Part shown: one piece after another, positions 42,848 through 52,137 of the stretch
How the letters are laid out: every line of letters starts with the position of its first letter
How positions within the stretch are numbered: position 1 is the first letter of the stretch
NCBI RefSeq assembly: GCF_020905335.1
Contig: NZ_JAJJMN010000002.1
Span: 1,240,001 to 1,304,000, forward strand
DNA from: Flavobacterium lipolyticum
Lineage (GTDB): Bacteria > Bacteroidota > Bacteroidia > Flavobacteriales > Flavobacteriaceae
Direction of reading: 5' to 3'
Length of the DNA: 64,000 bases
Program-made: the position numbers and the translations under genes
Notes under the pieces: model-generated
Seen by the model: only the letters and a program-made list of their open reading frames with translations
What the model was told of the DNA's origin: nothing
The model's database searches: none

Positions 42848-44512
42848 TTAGATCTTATTAATTTCCTTAATAAAAAAGGAAGTAGGGCATCCGGTTTTGG
42901 CATGAAAAGCCTGCGCGAATTTCTGCGTAGTACTAAATCCCGCTTCGTCAGCCAGTGCCTTATTTGAATATTTTCTTATTTTTTTATCTTCCTTCAATAA
43001 AGTAATAATATGATCGATTTTAAGATCACTGATATAGGTTACAAACTTTTTACCTTTATGGTTCCTTATCACACTGGATAAGTATTTCGGATTAGAATTT
43101 ATAATTGCCGCAAGCTTGGCTGCATTTAAGTCTTTTAAAAGAAATTTTTTATCGCTTTCAAATTTATCGAGTTTTCTGAGTATCTGCGCCACGGTCTCTT
43201 TACTGATATCATCAATGACTTTTCCGCCGTTTCTGCTTTGAACTCTAGGCTGCAAGGAAGCCTTTTTATTCATTGCCTGTTCAAATTTTAATTTATAGAT
43301 TTTTTTACTCCTGAAATGTGTTACGGCAAAAAACAGAAGTCCTGAAAACAGCACAATGGTAATACCGCTAAAGATAAGATCATTGTATTTTCTTTTATTC
43401 AATAAATTCTCAATTTTATTTTTATCTTCTATCAGCACTTTTGTATCATAGACTTTACGGATTCTACCCGACAGATAAACGTATCGGCTACTGAGCACAC
43501 TATCGGCTTTGAGTAGTTTTTTGATGTAAAAAAGTTCTTTACTCAGATCCTGCCTGCCTTTGTAATATTTTATCAGAAGTTCATAATTCTGCCTAAGATC
43601 CGGACGAATGTAATTTTTACTCTCAAAAATCCGGTCTACTTTCATAAAGTAAGGGAGTGCCTTTTCGTGTTTGTGAAGATCCCAGTAACTTTTCCCAAGG
43701 TAGAAATAGCCCACAGATTCATTTGCAAAATCTTTGTTTTTAATTATCCCGGGAAGTGACGCATTGATGTTTTTTAAGGCATCCGAGTAGTTGCTTTTAA
43801 AATACTGATTGATGCCTTCGGAGTGCATAAAATACACTTTCATATCCTCATTGGAGAGTCTGCGGCCCTCCTGAATCCCTTTCTCATTTATCTCAGAGCA
43901 CAAGCCGTAGTTTCCCATCCTGTTATAACATAAGCCGAGTGAGTGTAATGAATTGAGGTAGGCTCTGGGGTTATGTGCGTTGAAATAGTCAATGCACTCT
44001 TTAAATAAAGAAACAGCTTCATCATAAAAACCCAGGTAATACTTAATCTGGGCTAGATTGTATTTGACTTTATAAATTAGGTAATCATCATTTGTTTTTG
44101 AAATAAAATTATCAGCAATAAGGTAATGGTCTAAAGCCGACTTATATTTTTTAAAGGAGTAAAAGACAATTCCTTTTGAGAGATAAGCTGAACCGATCAG
44201 CGCATCATTTCCAGACTTTCTGGCGGTATAGATCATACTGTCGGCATAAACCAATTTTAATTTATCAGGGGCATAATGAAGGTAGTTTTTATATCCATTT
44301 ACGATTTCCTGTTCATTTTTTTCTCTTTTAGCTTTCCCAAGGAAATACGCAAGATAAACTAACTGGCTGCTGTGCTCTGATTCTTCAATCCTGTCAAATA
44401 AATAATCAAAGGATTTGCCGTAAAGCGAGTCAGGTAATCTCAGTGAATTCCAGCCGGCAGAAACCTCCTGGGCCAGACATAAAAAAAGAAGTCCGAATTG
44501 TATTTTAAGCAT
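42848..44512 (-). CDS. TPR-membrane-AraC hybrid transcription regulator
   Basis: 554 aa. A signal-like start (MLKIQFGLLFLCLAQEVSAG) is followed by TPR-like helices (~30-350, e.g. KYKSALDHYLIADNF, ARAYLNSLHSLGLCYNRMGN), one membrane helix (~372-392, LIFSGITIVLFSGLLFFAV), and a C-terminal AraC-type helix-turn-helix (~470-554). Such proteins span the inner membrane and bind DNA with the cytoplasmic end. The gene is divergent from the lipoprotein gene at 44861 with a strong dyad between. Its last 85 codons were duplicated to 39998-40251. Confidence 0.82.
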   Translation of the reverse strand: MLKIQFGLLFLCLAQEVSAGWNSLRLPDSLYGKSFDYLFDRIEESEHSSQLVYLAYFLGKAKREKNEQEIVNGYKNYLHYAPDKLKLVYADSMIYTARKSGNDALIGSAYLSKGIVFYSFKKYKSALDHYLIADNFISKTNDDYLIYKVKYNLAQIKYYLGFYDEAVSLFKECIDYFNAHNPRAYLNSLHSLGLCYNRMGNYGLCSEINEKGIQEGRRLSNEDMKVYFMHSEGINQYFKSNYSDALKNINASLPGIIKNKDFANESVGYFYLGKSYWDLHKHEKALPYFMKVDRIFESKNYIRPDLRQNYELLIKYYKGRQDLSKELFYIKKLLKADSVLSSRYVYLSGRIRKVYDTKVLIEDKNKIENLLNKRKYNDLIFSGITIVLFSGLLFFAVTHFRSKKIYKLKFEQAMNKKASLQPRVQSRNGGKVIDDISKETVAQILRKLDKFESDKKFLLKDLNAAKLAAIINSNPKYLSSVIRNHKGKKFVTYISDLKIDHIITLLKEDKKIRKYSNKALADEAGFSTTQKFAQAFHAKTGCPTSFFIKEINKI

Positions 44513-44670
44513 AGATTGATAATTAAAAATGGAACAATATTTATCAAAAAATGCTTTTGCTTACTACAATTTTCAGATCTGCAGATCATAAGTAAAGCAT
44601 TCTGTAAAAAAGAGCTTCAAATATAACGTAATATATTGATAACAAAGGCTTAACTTTTAAAAAACAGGGT

Positions 44671-44713
44671 GTGGATTTTCGGAAAATCCATAGTTGAAAT
44701 TCCGAAAATCCAC
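44671..44713. promoter_or_regulatory. Perfect 14-bp inverted repeat, likely operator
   Basis: Arms GTGGATTTTCGGAA (44671-44684) and TTCCGAAAATCCAC (44700-44713), and the left arm is itself part of a local palindrome GGATTTTCGGAAAATCC. It lies in the 348-bp divergent region between the AraC hybrid and the lipoprotein gene, just upstream of the promoter at 44724-44754. Confidence 0.65.
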
Positions 44714-44723
44714 AGATGAGAGT

Positions 44724-44754
44724 TTGCAGGGCTGAATTGATGATTCTAGATTTG
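44724..44754 (+). promoter_or_regulatory. Bacteroidota promoter for the lipoprotein operon
   Basis: TTG at 44724-44726 (in TTTG), 20-bp spacing, then TAGATTTG at 44747-44754, matching TAnnTTTG. It lies 107 bp before the ATG at 44861. Confidence 0.65.
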
Positions 44755-44860
44755 CGGTGAATTCAAAAGCAAAAAAAATGGCATCGTGCTGTTTTAAAGT
44801 TCTGCTTACCCGGGTGAAATGAACTGACTGAAAAGTCATTCCATTTAACACACTTTAATC

Positions 44861-45571
44861 ATGAAAAACTTTTTAATCAGCATGCTGGCGGTATTGTCCC
44901 TTTCATGCACCAACGACTTTACTCGCGAAGATTCAATTTCTAATTTCAAAAAAAAGAATGCCCATACAAAAAAGAATGCAGGCCTGAATCCTGAAAATAC
45001 GGCCAATGCGTATGACATTGCCGGGAAAATTCACAATGACTTACTGGATGCCTATCTTTCGGGTAATTTTTCGGATCACACCATTAATGCTGTCAGCAGT
45101 AAAATTGATTCTATTTCATTTCTGAACAGTGATTTTCAAAACCTGCCTTCTTATTATCCCGCCAATTTTCAGGAAATACAAGAAATGGTCGATTTCCCTG
45201 AAATACAGCTTGAGCAGATTATAGCAAATTCTTCGATGTCCATGGCTTCAAAAAACTGTCTGTCAGAATTTATGTCCTCGGCTGCACTCTGGCAGAACAG
45301 TGACTATGAGGCTGTTCATCCATCCATCATCTCTTTTGAGGCCATTGTTACAAATAACCAGCAGTTTACAGCTGAAGAAAAAAGAATAATCCTTACTTCA
45401 TCAGCCATTACAAGGTATTCGCTTTATTATGCATCAAAGAGAAAAGACAAAGACTGGGAAACCTCTGTGGGAAACAGGGTCGGTGCCGTTCAGGGAGCCT
45501 TAAGCAATTCTGCAACTGCAATTACCAGATCACTACTCGCGGGGATTCTCAGCAGAAACACTACAGAATAG
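44861..45571 (+). CDS. Hypothetical lipoprotein
   Basis: 236 aa. The lipobox is in MLAVLSLSC, with the acylated Cys at ~16 and a polar, Lys/Asn-rich start to the mature part. The rest is helical (VHPSIISFEAIVTNN, LNSDFQNLPSYYPANFQE). No catalytic motif; family not recognised. It is first in a small plus-strand operon with a membrane protein and an AraC-type regulator. Confidence 0.7.
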   Translation: MKNFLISMLAVLSLSCTNDFTREDSISNFKKKNAHTKKNAGLNPENTANAYDIAGKIHNDLLDAYLSGNFSDHTINAVSSKIDSISFLNSDFQNLPSYYPANFQEIQEMVDFPEIQLEQIIANSSMSMASKNCLSEFMSSAALWQNSDYEAVHPSIISFEAIVTNNQQFTAEEKRIILTSSAITRYSLYYASKRKDKDWETSVGNRVGAVQGALSNSATAITRSLLAGILSRNTTE

Positions 45572-45576
45572 AAAAT

Positions 45577-45822
45577 ATGGACTGGATTTTACTTTTTGAA
45601 AAACAGATATTATACGGTTATTATGTTTTTCTGATACTATTTAATTTGACAACCATATACCTAATCCTATCCTTATTGTTTGATGATCATTTAATATGTA
45701 TCTCTCTTGCAGAGATCCTTAAAATGTATTCCCTCAGAAAATTAGTATATCTCTTATTTATAAATGGGATGTCAAATATGCTGTTTATCTGTGTTTCGCT
45801 GATCGCAAAACTATACAGTTAG
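45577..45822 (+). CDS. Small membrane protein, unknown
   Basis: 81 aa, two hydrophobic helices (about 12-34 and 54-77). It starts 5 bp after the lipoprotein stop, so it is probably co-translated with it. No family recognised. Confidence 0.55.
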   Translation: MDWILLFEKQILYGYYVFLILFNLTTIYLILSLLFDDHLICISLAEILKMYSLRKLVYLLFINGMSNMLFICVSLIAKLYS

Positions 45823-45853
45823 AAAATAGGCCTTTAATCTTAAAAAAAATACT

Positions 45854-46714
45854 TTGGAATTTAGAAAATCAAACTATAAAACTGGGGGAATTCAATTGTG
45901 CATTTTTGAAAGTTTAACCTCCAAGCGTACATTAAAGAATTTGATTCCGGAAGATCATTCTACTGTGCTGCTTGTAAATAAAGGCGCTGCAGCGATGAGT
46001 ATTAACAGCAGAAAAGTACACTTATTCATTAATGAATCGGCAGTTATCCCTAAGAAAGCAAACTGCGAAATTCTGCTGATGAGCAGGGAATTATGCATTT
46101 CGATTGTATCTTTTACATCAGAATTTGCATTAGAGAACAGTATCAGATGGCCTCATATCGGATATTTTAATTTCTTCACTGCCCAGTATGCCTCTAAAAT
46201 TTTCTTAAAGAAAAAGGAGATCAAGAACCTGATGGATTTACTGGAAATAGTGAACTCCAGGCTGTTAATATCTGATTCAAAGGTTTTTAAAAAAGAGCTG
46301 ATTCTGCTGAGTTTTAATCTGTTTCTCTATGAACTTGCCAGCCATTATTATAAAGCTACCTGGCATGAAAGGGTAAAATATTCCAGCACGGAAAAAACAG
46401 CAGTCCATTTTTTTAGATTACTGGAAATTCACTGCAGAGTACAGCACAGTGTCAAGTTTTACGCAGATGCCCTGAATATATCCTCAGGGCATCTCACTAA
46501 AACAATCAAGCAAATTACAGAGATAACGGCCAAACAGTGCATTGAAAATGCATTAATTCTGGAAGCTAAGATTTTGCTTCAAAATAGTGATTTAACCATT
46601 CTTAAAATCTCTGAAGAACTAAAATTTGCAAATACTTCTTTCTTTAGTAATTTTTTTAAAAAGCATACTTCTTTATCTCCTTCTGCATACCGAATAAGGC
46701 TGAACCAACACTAA
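45854..46714 (+). CDS. AraC-family transcription regulator (TTG start)
   Basis: 286 aa. The C-terminal ~100 residues form an AraC helix-turn-helix pair: FYADALNISSGHLTKTIKQI and LTILKISEELKFANTSFFSN (part), then FKKHTSLSPSAYR. The N-terminus is a cupin-like ligand domain. The start codon is TTG at 45854-45856, following an A-rich stretch; no nearby ATG keeps the frame. It could regulate the upstream lipoprotein operon or the transfer genes that follow. Confidence 0.78.
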   Translation: MEFRKSNYKTGGIQLCIFESLTSKRTLKNLIPEDHSTVLLVNKGAAAMSINSRKVHLFINESAVIPKKANCEILLMSRELCISIVSFTSEFALENSIRWPHIGYFNFFTAQYASKIFLKKKEIKNLMDLLEIVNSRLLISDSKVFKKELILLSFNLFLYELASHYYKATWHERVKYSSTEKTAVHFFRLLEIHCRVQHSVKFYADALNISSGHLTKTIKQITEITAKQCIENALILEAKILLQNSDLTILKISEELKFANTSFFSNFFKKHTSLSPSAYRIRLNQH

Positions 46715-46807
46715 ATAATTCCACCTGGGTTTGAATTGTGTACAGACATTGATTTGGAGTATTTTCAATACAATATTGAAATAATATTTACTTAAAAATG
46801 AAGCAAC

Positions 46808-48013
46808 ATGAATCAAACCTATCTTTTAGAATGGCTGGACTCAGTAGTGACGCTGAATTTAAATCCGAAAAAAAGCGCCATAAGCAACCTTACTCCCCTT
46901 GAGTCTAAGGCAATAATTGATAAAGCTGTAGAGGAAACACAATTCATCCAGACTCAGTTTACTATTCGCGTTTTTTCACTCAGTAAAGAAAAGCATATTA
47001 AAGTACTGGTAAAAAATTATCATTCCGCCCTGATTAGTCTTTGGGATCAGCTGATTGTTATCAATAAAAGCATAGCTACAGAAAGAAAGGATCTGCAGGA
47101 AGTCACCACTGCCCTTCTTAGCGCTTTGGATGAACTCTTAAATTTTCTGGAGTCGAGATTTGCCTGCTTTATAAGTTTAGATTCCAAGATACCTGTTTCC
47201 TATCTTAGTATTTCCTATAAGAAAATAAAACTCAGAATCGATAAACTCAGAACCATTCTGCATTTTAATCCGGATGAAAAGATGCTTGCAGAGATTGTTT
47301 TTAATACGCTGTACTGCTTTGCTAATGCCAAAGAAAATAAAAAAGTCACCTTTAGGGAAATACTCTACTATAAAGAGCTGCTTAAAGAACTTGAATCGCT
47401 GAAGACAAATAAAACAGAAGACCTGATTCATACCGATTTAATGCAGGTGCTGATTTATATGAATTTCAACAGCAAACTTTTCATCAACTTTTATACCCAG
47501 GCCGTAGCTATGAAAATCAGCGAATTTGAGCAAGGCTCCGATAGAATTGGATGGCTGCTGCTGTATGCTAAAGAGCTTAACCAAATTGCAGCTAACGCCA
47601 CCGCGGCCCTTAATTGTGACCATCAAAATTTAAAGAAAGTACTGCTGGACTGGTTTAAACAGGAAATTAATTTTCTTGAAAAAAAGGAAAATCTTAAAAC
47701 TGCTGCCAGCATTCCTTCTGAAAATAAAAAACTTTCACAGCAAAATCCAGTCAGCAGAGAAGAAAAGATCCTATGCCAGTTATCAACCGACCAGACCGCA
47801 CTTATACTCAGGGCATGCCAGGAACTTGAAATCCTTGTTTCAAAATCAATGAACCAGGTTTTTAAAACCATTGTACCGTTTCTGTCAACACCTTTTAAAA
47901 AGAACCTCTCCTTTGATTCCATGCGCAGTAAAGCTTATGTTGCAGAGGAAAGGGATAAGGAGATCGCCGTGGAAACCCTGCAGCGGATCATTAAACAAAT
48001 ACGGGAATACTAA
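46808..48013 (+). CDS. Conserved ICE protein upstream of tra operon (possible regulator)
   Basis: 401 aa, helical, no transmembrane segment. A central stretch (ILHFNPDEKMLAEIVFN, TDLMQVLIYMNFNSKLFIN) loosely recalls RteC-like proteins, which activate transfer genes in Bacteroides elements, and the C-terminus ends in a charged helix (VETLQRIIKQIREY). The resemblance is weak. It lies directly upstream of the transfer region. I would treat it as a conserved ICE protein with a regulatory role possible but not shown. Confidence 0.5.
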   Translation: MNQTYLLEWLDSVVTLNLNPKKSAISNLTPLESKAIIDKAVEETQFIQTQFTIRVFSLSKEKHIKVLVKNYHSALISLWDQLIVINKSIATERKDLQEVTTALLSALDELLNFLESRFACFISLDSKIPVSYLSISYKKIKLRIDKLRTILHFNPDEKMLAEIVFNTLYCFANAKENKKVTFREILYYKELLKELESLKTNKTEDLIHTDLMQVLIYMNFNSKLFINFYTQAVAMKISEFEQGSDRIGWLLLYAKELNQIAANATAALNCDHQNLKKVLLDWFKQEINFLEKKENLKTAASIPSENKKLSQQNPVSREEKILCQLSTDQTALILRACQELEILVSKSMNQVFKTIVPFLSTPFKKNLSFDSMRSKAYVAEERDKEIAVETLQRIIKQIREY

Positions 48014-48365
48014 CAACCAAAAGAGCGGAAGACTTAAATCCTTCTGCTCTTCATTTTTTACTGCCCATTTCAAACTACAGCTCTTAGAAGAATATCAAAA
48101 CAGCATTATAACCTGTATGCAGTAATTCTAAGTCTTCAATTTTTCCGGCAATACAATTAACCGCTAAAAAAAAAATCACTTTTTTTTTATTTTTTTTTCC
48201 AGATTTTACTGGAGGTCCAGTGGAGTCCAGCCAGGGTACAGCCAAATGCTGGACTTGTAAGGCGGTAATTACTATTGTTCCTTTGACTTGTAAAATAAAT
48301 CATAACTTATTAAGTGGTCATGATTTTTACAGGGAGATAAATGTTGAACGATAAAATGAAAAACT
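48014..48365. promoter_or_regulatory. Control region before the tra genes, with TCCAG/CTGGA dyads
   Basis: 352 bp. A homopolymeric A/T tract at 48167-48198 is followed by the dyad ACTGGA-GG-TCCAGT (48208-48221), a further GGAGTCCAGCC and a CTGGAC near 48251. The repeated CTGGA/TCCAG units suggest cooperative binding of a regulator of transfer. A -7 core was not found with confidence. Confidence 0.45.
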
Positions 48366-48827
48366 ATGTTTACAAATATTCCATGGAGTAGTTACCTGAC
48401 TCTCATAGCTATACTGGTCATAATCTGGTATCTGATCCTAATCCTTAAATTTTACAGTACCGATTTAAAGAAAATCTTATCAGGGAAAAAGAAACTTAAA
48501 ATTCCCTCTTTTAAAAACAACAGCCAAAATTCAAAAGAGCCAAAATCTATCTCAGCTTCTTTTTCGGAATCATTCGATACTCTTGATGATACTGAGCAGC
48601 TTGCTTCAAGAATTATCCAGGCTACCGAGGAAAGTGCAGAAAAAAAATTATCAAAAGAGCAGTTTCAAAATTACCTGTCGATGGTGCTCGAAGAGTATCC
48701 TTATGTAAAGATCTCTTCCCTTCGTGAAAGCATCAATAAATTGATAGTCTCGGAATCTGAAAAACACCCGGCTCTGCTTTTAACCTTAAGCGAGGCGGAC
48801 AGTCTGTGGGAAGGAACTGCTTTTTAA
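48366..48827 (+). CDS. Small ICE membrane protein upstream of traE
   Basis: 153 aa. One membrane helix (~10-27), then a charged linker and a soluble domain (TEQLASRIIQATEESAEKKL, YLSMVLEEYPYVKI). It precedes traE on Bacteroidota elements in this arrangement. No enzymatic motif; likely an inner-membrane accessory of the transfer apparatus. Confidence 0.6.
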   Translation: MFTNIPWSSYLTLIAILVIIWYLILILKFYSTDLKKILSGKKKLKIPSFKNNSQNSKEPKSISASFSESFDTLDDTEQLASRIIQATEESAEKKLSKEQFQNYLSMVLEEYPYVKISSLRESINKLIVSESEKHPALLLTLSEADSLWEGTAF

Positions 48828-48951
48828 AATTCAGCGGAGGAATTATATCCCTGTTCTCTCTGGTGCGGTATGGCTTTATGTGACAAGAAAATAGAGCTGC
48901 AACAGTGGTGTTCCTCTGCTTTTTATAATAATCAAGACTTTAAAATGATGT

Positions 48952-49293
48952 ATGATGAGAAAATGTAAAAGAAATTTAAAGCGTATTTGGAAAAAGAATA
49001 AGGTGCTGGCTACTTCATGTCTTTTGTTACTCGTGATTAATGGAACCGGCTACGCACAGGACGGTGTTGCCGGGATTAATGAGGCCAATCAGAAAGTCAG
49101 AAGCTATTTTGATGCGGGTACAGAACTTATGTATGCCGTTGGAGCAATATTGGGGCTTATTGGCGCCGTAAAAGTTTATCAGAAATGGAATGCCGGGGAT
49201 CCTGATACCGGTAAAGTAGCGGCAGCCTGGTTCGGCAGCTGTGTTTTTCTGGTTGTTGTGGCAACTGTAATTAAATCTTTTTTTGGGGTTTAA
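48952..49293 (+). CDS. traE: Conjugative transposon protein TraE (DUF4134)
   Basis: 113 aa. A basic start, a signal-like helix (VLATSCLLLLVINGTGYAQ), then two membrane segments with the family pattern DAGTELMYAVGAILGLIGAVK and KWNAGDPDTGKVAAAWFG (parts). Such small proteins are VirB2/VirB3-like membrane components of the Bacteroidota transfer channel. The start may be the second ATG. It is followed by traF after 14 bp. Confidence 0.85.
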   Translation: MMRKCKRNLKRIWKKNKVLATSCLLLLVINGTGYAQDGVAGINEANQKVRSYFDAGTELMYAVGAILGLIGAVKVYQKWNAGDPDTGKVAAAWFGSCVFLVVVATVIKSFFGV

Positions 49294-49307
49294 AGGCAAA
49301 GCATGCA

Positions 49308-49622
49308 ATGTACAGCAGCGTCTACCAGATCAACAAAGGAATCAACCAAAGCATAGAATTCAAGGGTTTAAAAGCGCAGTACATCTGGTATTTAGGAGGC
49401 GGAGTTGTCGCCCTTATGATACTTTTTGCCATACTGTACATTATCGGCCTTCCTTCCCTTATATGTATTGGTTTGATAGCAGCAGCAGGTGCCTTTCTTG
49501 TGCTGAAGATTTATAAAATGAGCAATAAGTATGGAGAGTATGGCATGATGAAGGCACTAGCGAAAAAGCAGATTCCAAAATGTATTAAAGTGTACAGCAG
49601 GTCTGTTTTCATTAAGATATAG
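49308..49622 (+). CDS. traF: Conjugative transposon protein TraF (DUF4133)
   Basis: 104 aa. Conserved start SVYQINKGINQSIEFKGLKA, then two membrane helices (~28-70) and a basic C-terminus with KYGEYGMMKALAKKQIPK. DUF4133 is VirB3-like and links the channel to the VirB4-like ATPase TraG encoded next. Confidence 0.85.
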   Translation: MYSSVYQINKGINQSIEFKGLKAQYIWYLGGGVVALMILFAILYIIGLPSLICIGLIAAAGAFLVLKIYKMSNKYGEYGMMKALAKKQIPKCIKVYSRSVFIKI

Positions 49623-49655
49623 CCATAAAACGTTTGAAATAAAAATGAAGGAGAA

Positions 49656-52124
49656 ATGGAGAAAAGGATCGAAAACGTACTGCCTGTTATGGCAGTGGAA
49701 CATGACTGTATTGTATCAAAACAAGGGGATATAACAGTAATATTCAAGGTAGAACTGCCTGAGATTTTTACTTTGTCGGATCAAGAATATGAAGCTTTCC
49801 ACCAGTCGTGGATCAAAGCAGTCAAGATACTTCCAAAGTTCTGTGTTTTTCACAAGCAAGACTGGTTTTTAGAGCAGCATTATAAAGCTGATTTTGCAAG
49901 TGATGACAGCAGTTTTCTCACCCGCAGCAGCGAGCGGTTTTTCAATGAAAGACCTTTTCTGGATCATTCCTGTTATATCATGCTGACCAAGAAACCCAGC
50001 GGCAGAAAAAATTCAAGTTCTCTTTTTTCTAATCTTTTAAGAAGTTCCATCGTCCCGGAAGAAACTTTAAATCCGCAGCTGCTGCAGGATTTTATTGACT
50101 GCACGGGACAGTTCAAAAGAATTATGGAGGACAGCGGTTTTGTAAAACTCACCCGTCTGAAGAATAACGAACTCAAAAGCGACAGCAGAAAAAAAGGACT
50201 AATTGAGCGGTACTGTTTCCTTTCTGAGAGGGAAGATTCCTTTGTCTTTAATGACATTACCTTTAATCAGGGCCTCGAGGTGGGTGATAAACACTGTCAG
50301 CTTTTCACCCTGGGCGACGCCGCTGATCTTCCGGCGCTGTGCGGTTCAAGGATTAATTTTGACCGGTATTCCACTGATAAAACCAAGTTCAGTATTGGTT
50401 TTGCGTCCACCCTTGGGCAGCTTTTATCCTGTAACCATATCTATAATCAGTATTTGTTCCTTGAAGATGCGCAGAAAACCATCCAGAAACTCGAAAACAA
50501 AAGATTACGCCTGCAGTCTTTATCGGCCTACAGCAGGGAGAATATGATTGCCAGGGATGCCACTAATGATTTTCTCAATGAGGCGGTTGCCCAGCAACGG
50601 CTGCCGGTTAAAGCGCATTTTAATGTGCTGGCGTGGAGCACCGATACCGAAGAGCTGAAGGAAATTAAGAACAAGGTATCCTCAGCGCTGGCCCAGATGG
50701 ATGCAGCGGCGAAACAGGAAACAACTGGAGCTCCCCAGATTTACTGGGCGGGAATCCCGGGAAATGCCGCGGATTTCCCTATGAATGACACTTTTGATAC
50801 TTTCACTGAGCAGGCGGTATGTTTTCTGAATATGGAAACCGGCTACAGATCTTCTCTGAGTCCAGTGGGTATTCGTCTAGGAGACCGTTTGACCGGCAAA
50901 CCTGTCCACGTAGACATCAGTGATGAGCCTGTGAAAATGGGAATCTGCACCAACCGGAACAAATTTATTTTGGGTCCTTCGGGGAGCGGCAAATCGTTTT
51001 TCACCAATCATATGGTCAGGAGCTATTATGAACAAGGGACGCATATTGTACTGGTAGATGTTGGTCACAGTTATAAAGGGCTTTGTGATATGGTAAAAGG
51101 GTATTATTTCACTTACGATGAAAAGAACCCGATCCGTTTTAATCCCTTTTATATTTCAGAGGGAGACAATCTGGATACAGAGAAAAAGGAAAGCATCAAA
51201 ACACTGCTGCTGGCACTGTGGAAAAAAGACGATGAAACCTTTAATAGGAGCGAGTATGTTGCTCTTTCCAATGCTTTGCAGCTATATTACGAAAAATTGG
51301 ATAAAGAACAGGATGTCTTTCCAAGTTTTAACAGCTTCTACGAGTTTTTGAAAGAAGATTTTGTTTCCATTTTGGAAGGTGACAAGGTGAAAGAAAAAGA
51401 CTTTGACATCAATAATTTTCTCTACGTGCTACGCCCGTACTATCAGGGAGGCGAGTTTGATTACCTTCTGAATGCCACAGAAAATCTTAATCTTTTAAAA
51501 GAGCGGTTTATTGTATTTGAACTTGATAACATCAAAGACCACCCTATTTTATTTCCTGTGGTGACCATTATCATTATGGAGGTTTTTATCAGCAAGATGA
51601 GAAAACTCAAAGGCATTCGCAAGATGATCCTCATTGAAGAGGCCTGGAAAGCGATTGCCAAGGAAGGGATGGCAGAATATTTACGGTATTTATTTAAGAC
51701 TGTGCGCAAATTTTTCGGAGAAGCCATAGTAGTGACCCAGGAAGTAGAAGATATTATTTCTTCCCCTGTGGTGAAACAGGCTATCATCAACAACAGTGAC
51801 TGCAAAATCCTGCTGGACCAGAGCAAGTACCAGAATAAATTTGATCAGATACAGGAACTTCTCGGCCTTACCGACAAAGAAAAAGCACTTGTGCTTTCGG
51901 TAAATAAAGCCAATGATCCCAATAGAAAATACAAAGAAGTTTTTATCTCTCTGGGAGGCATGCTTTCAAAGGTCTACAGAACAGAGGTTTCACTGGAGGA
52001 ATATCTGGCTTACACCACCGAGGAAAGCGAGAAGGTGAAAATGAATGCTTATGCGGCAAAGTTCGGCGGTAACATCGAAAAAGGCATTGCAGCATTGGCT
52101 GAGGACATGAGAAACGGAATTTAA
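49656..52124 (+). CDS. traG: TraG, VirB4-like conjugation ATPase
   Basis: 822 aa. Walker A LGPSGSGKSFFTNHM at ~437-451; Walker B region KMILIEEAWKAIAKEGMAEY (part) at ~650; late motif FGEAIVVTQEVEDIISSPVV (part). The N-terminal ~420 residues are the VirB4-type non-ATPase domain. It powers assembly and substrate transport of the type IV secretion channel at the inner membrane. It is the longest gene of the tra operon. Confidence 0.93.
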   Translation: MEKRIENVLPVMAVEHDCIVSKQGDITVIFKVELPEIFTLSDQEYEAFHQSWIKAVKILPKFCVFHKQDWFLEQHYKADFASDDSSFLTRSSERFFNERPFLDHSCYIMLTKKPSGRKNSSSLFSNLLRSSIVPEETLNPQLLQDFIDCTGQFKRIMEDSGFVKLTRLKNNELKSDSRKKGLIERYCFLSEREDSFVFNDITFNQGLEVGDKHCQLFTLGDAADLPALCGSRINFDRYSTDKTKFSIGFASTLGQLLSCNHIYNQYLFLEDAQKTIQKLENKRLRLQSLSAYSRENMIARDATNDFLNEAVAQQRLPVKAHFNVLAWSTDTEELKEIKNKVSSALAQMDAAAKQETTGAPQIYWAGIPGNAADFPMNDTFDTFTEQAVCFLNMETGYRSSLSPVGIRLGDRLTGKPVHVDISDEPVKMGICTNRNKFILGPSGSGKSFFTNHMVRSYYEQGTHIVLVDVGHSYKGLCDMVKGYYFTYDEKNPIRFNPFYISEGDNLDTEKKESIKTLLLALWKKDDETFNRSEYVALSNALQLYYEKLDKEQDVFPSFNSFYEFLKEDFVSILEGDKVKEKDFDINNFLYVLRPYYQGGEFDYLLNATENLNLLKERFIVFELDNIKDHPILFPVVTIIIMEVFISKMRKLKGIRKMILIEEAWKAIAKEGMAEYLRYLFKTVRKFFGEAIVVTQEVEDIISSPVVKQAIINNSDCKILLDQSKYQNKFDQIQELLGLTDKEKALVLSVNKANDPNRKYKEVFISLGGMLSKVYRTEVSLEEYLAYTTEESEKVKMNAYAAKFGGNIEKGIAALAEDMRNGI

Positions 52125-52137
52125 ATGAAAATGAACA

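Noticed and set aside
47871..48125. 84-codon ORF overlapping the 401-aa gene end
   Set aside because: It is a frame shadow with a Ser/Cys/Phe-rich translation and no independent start signal.
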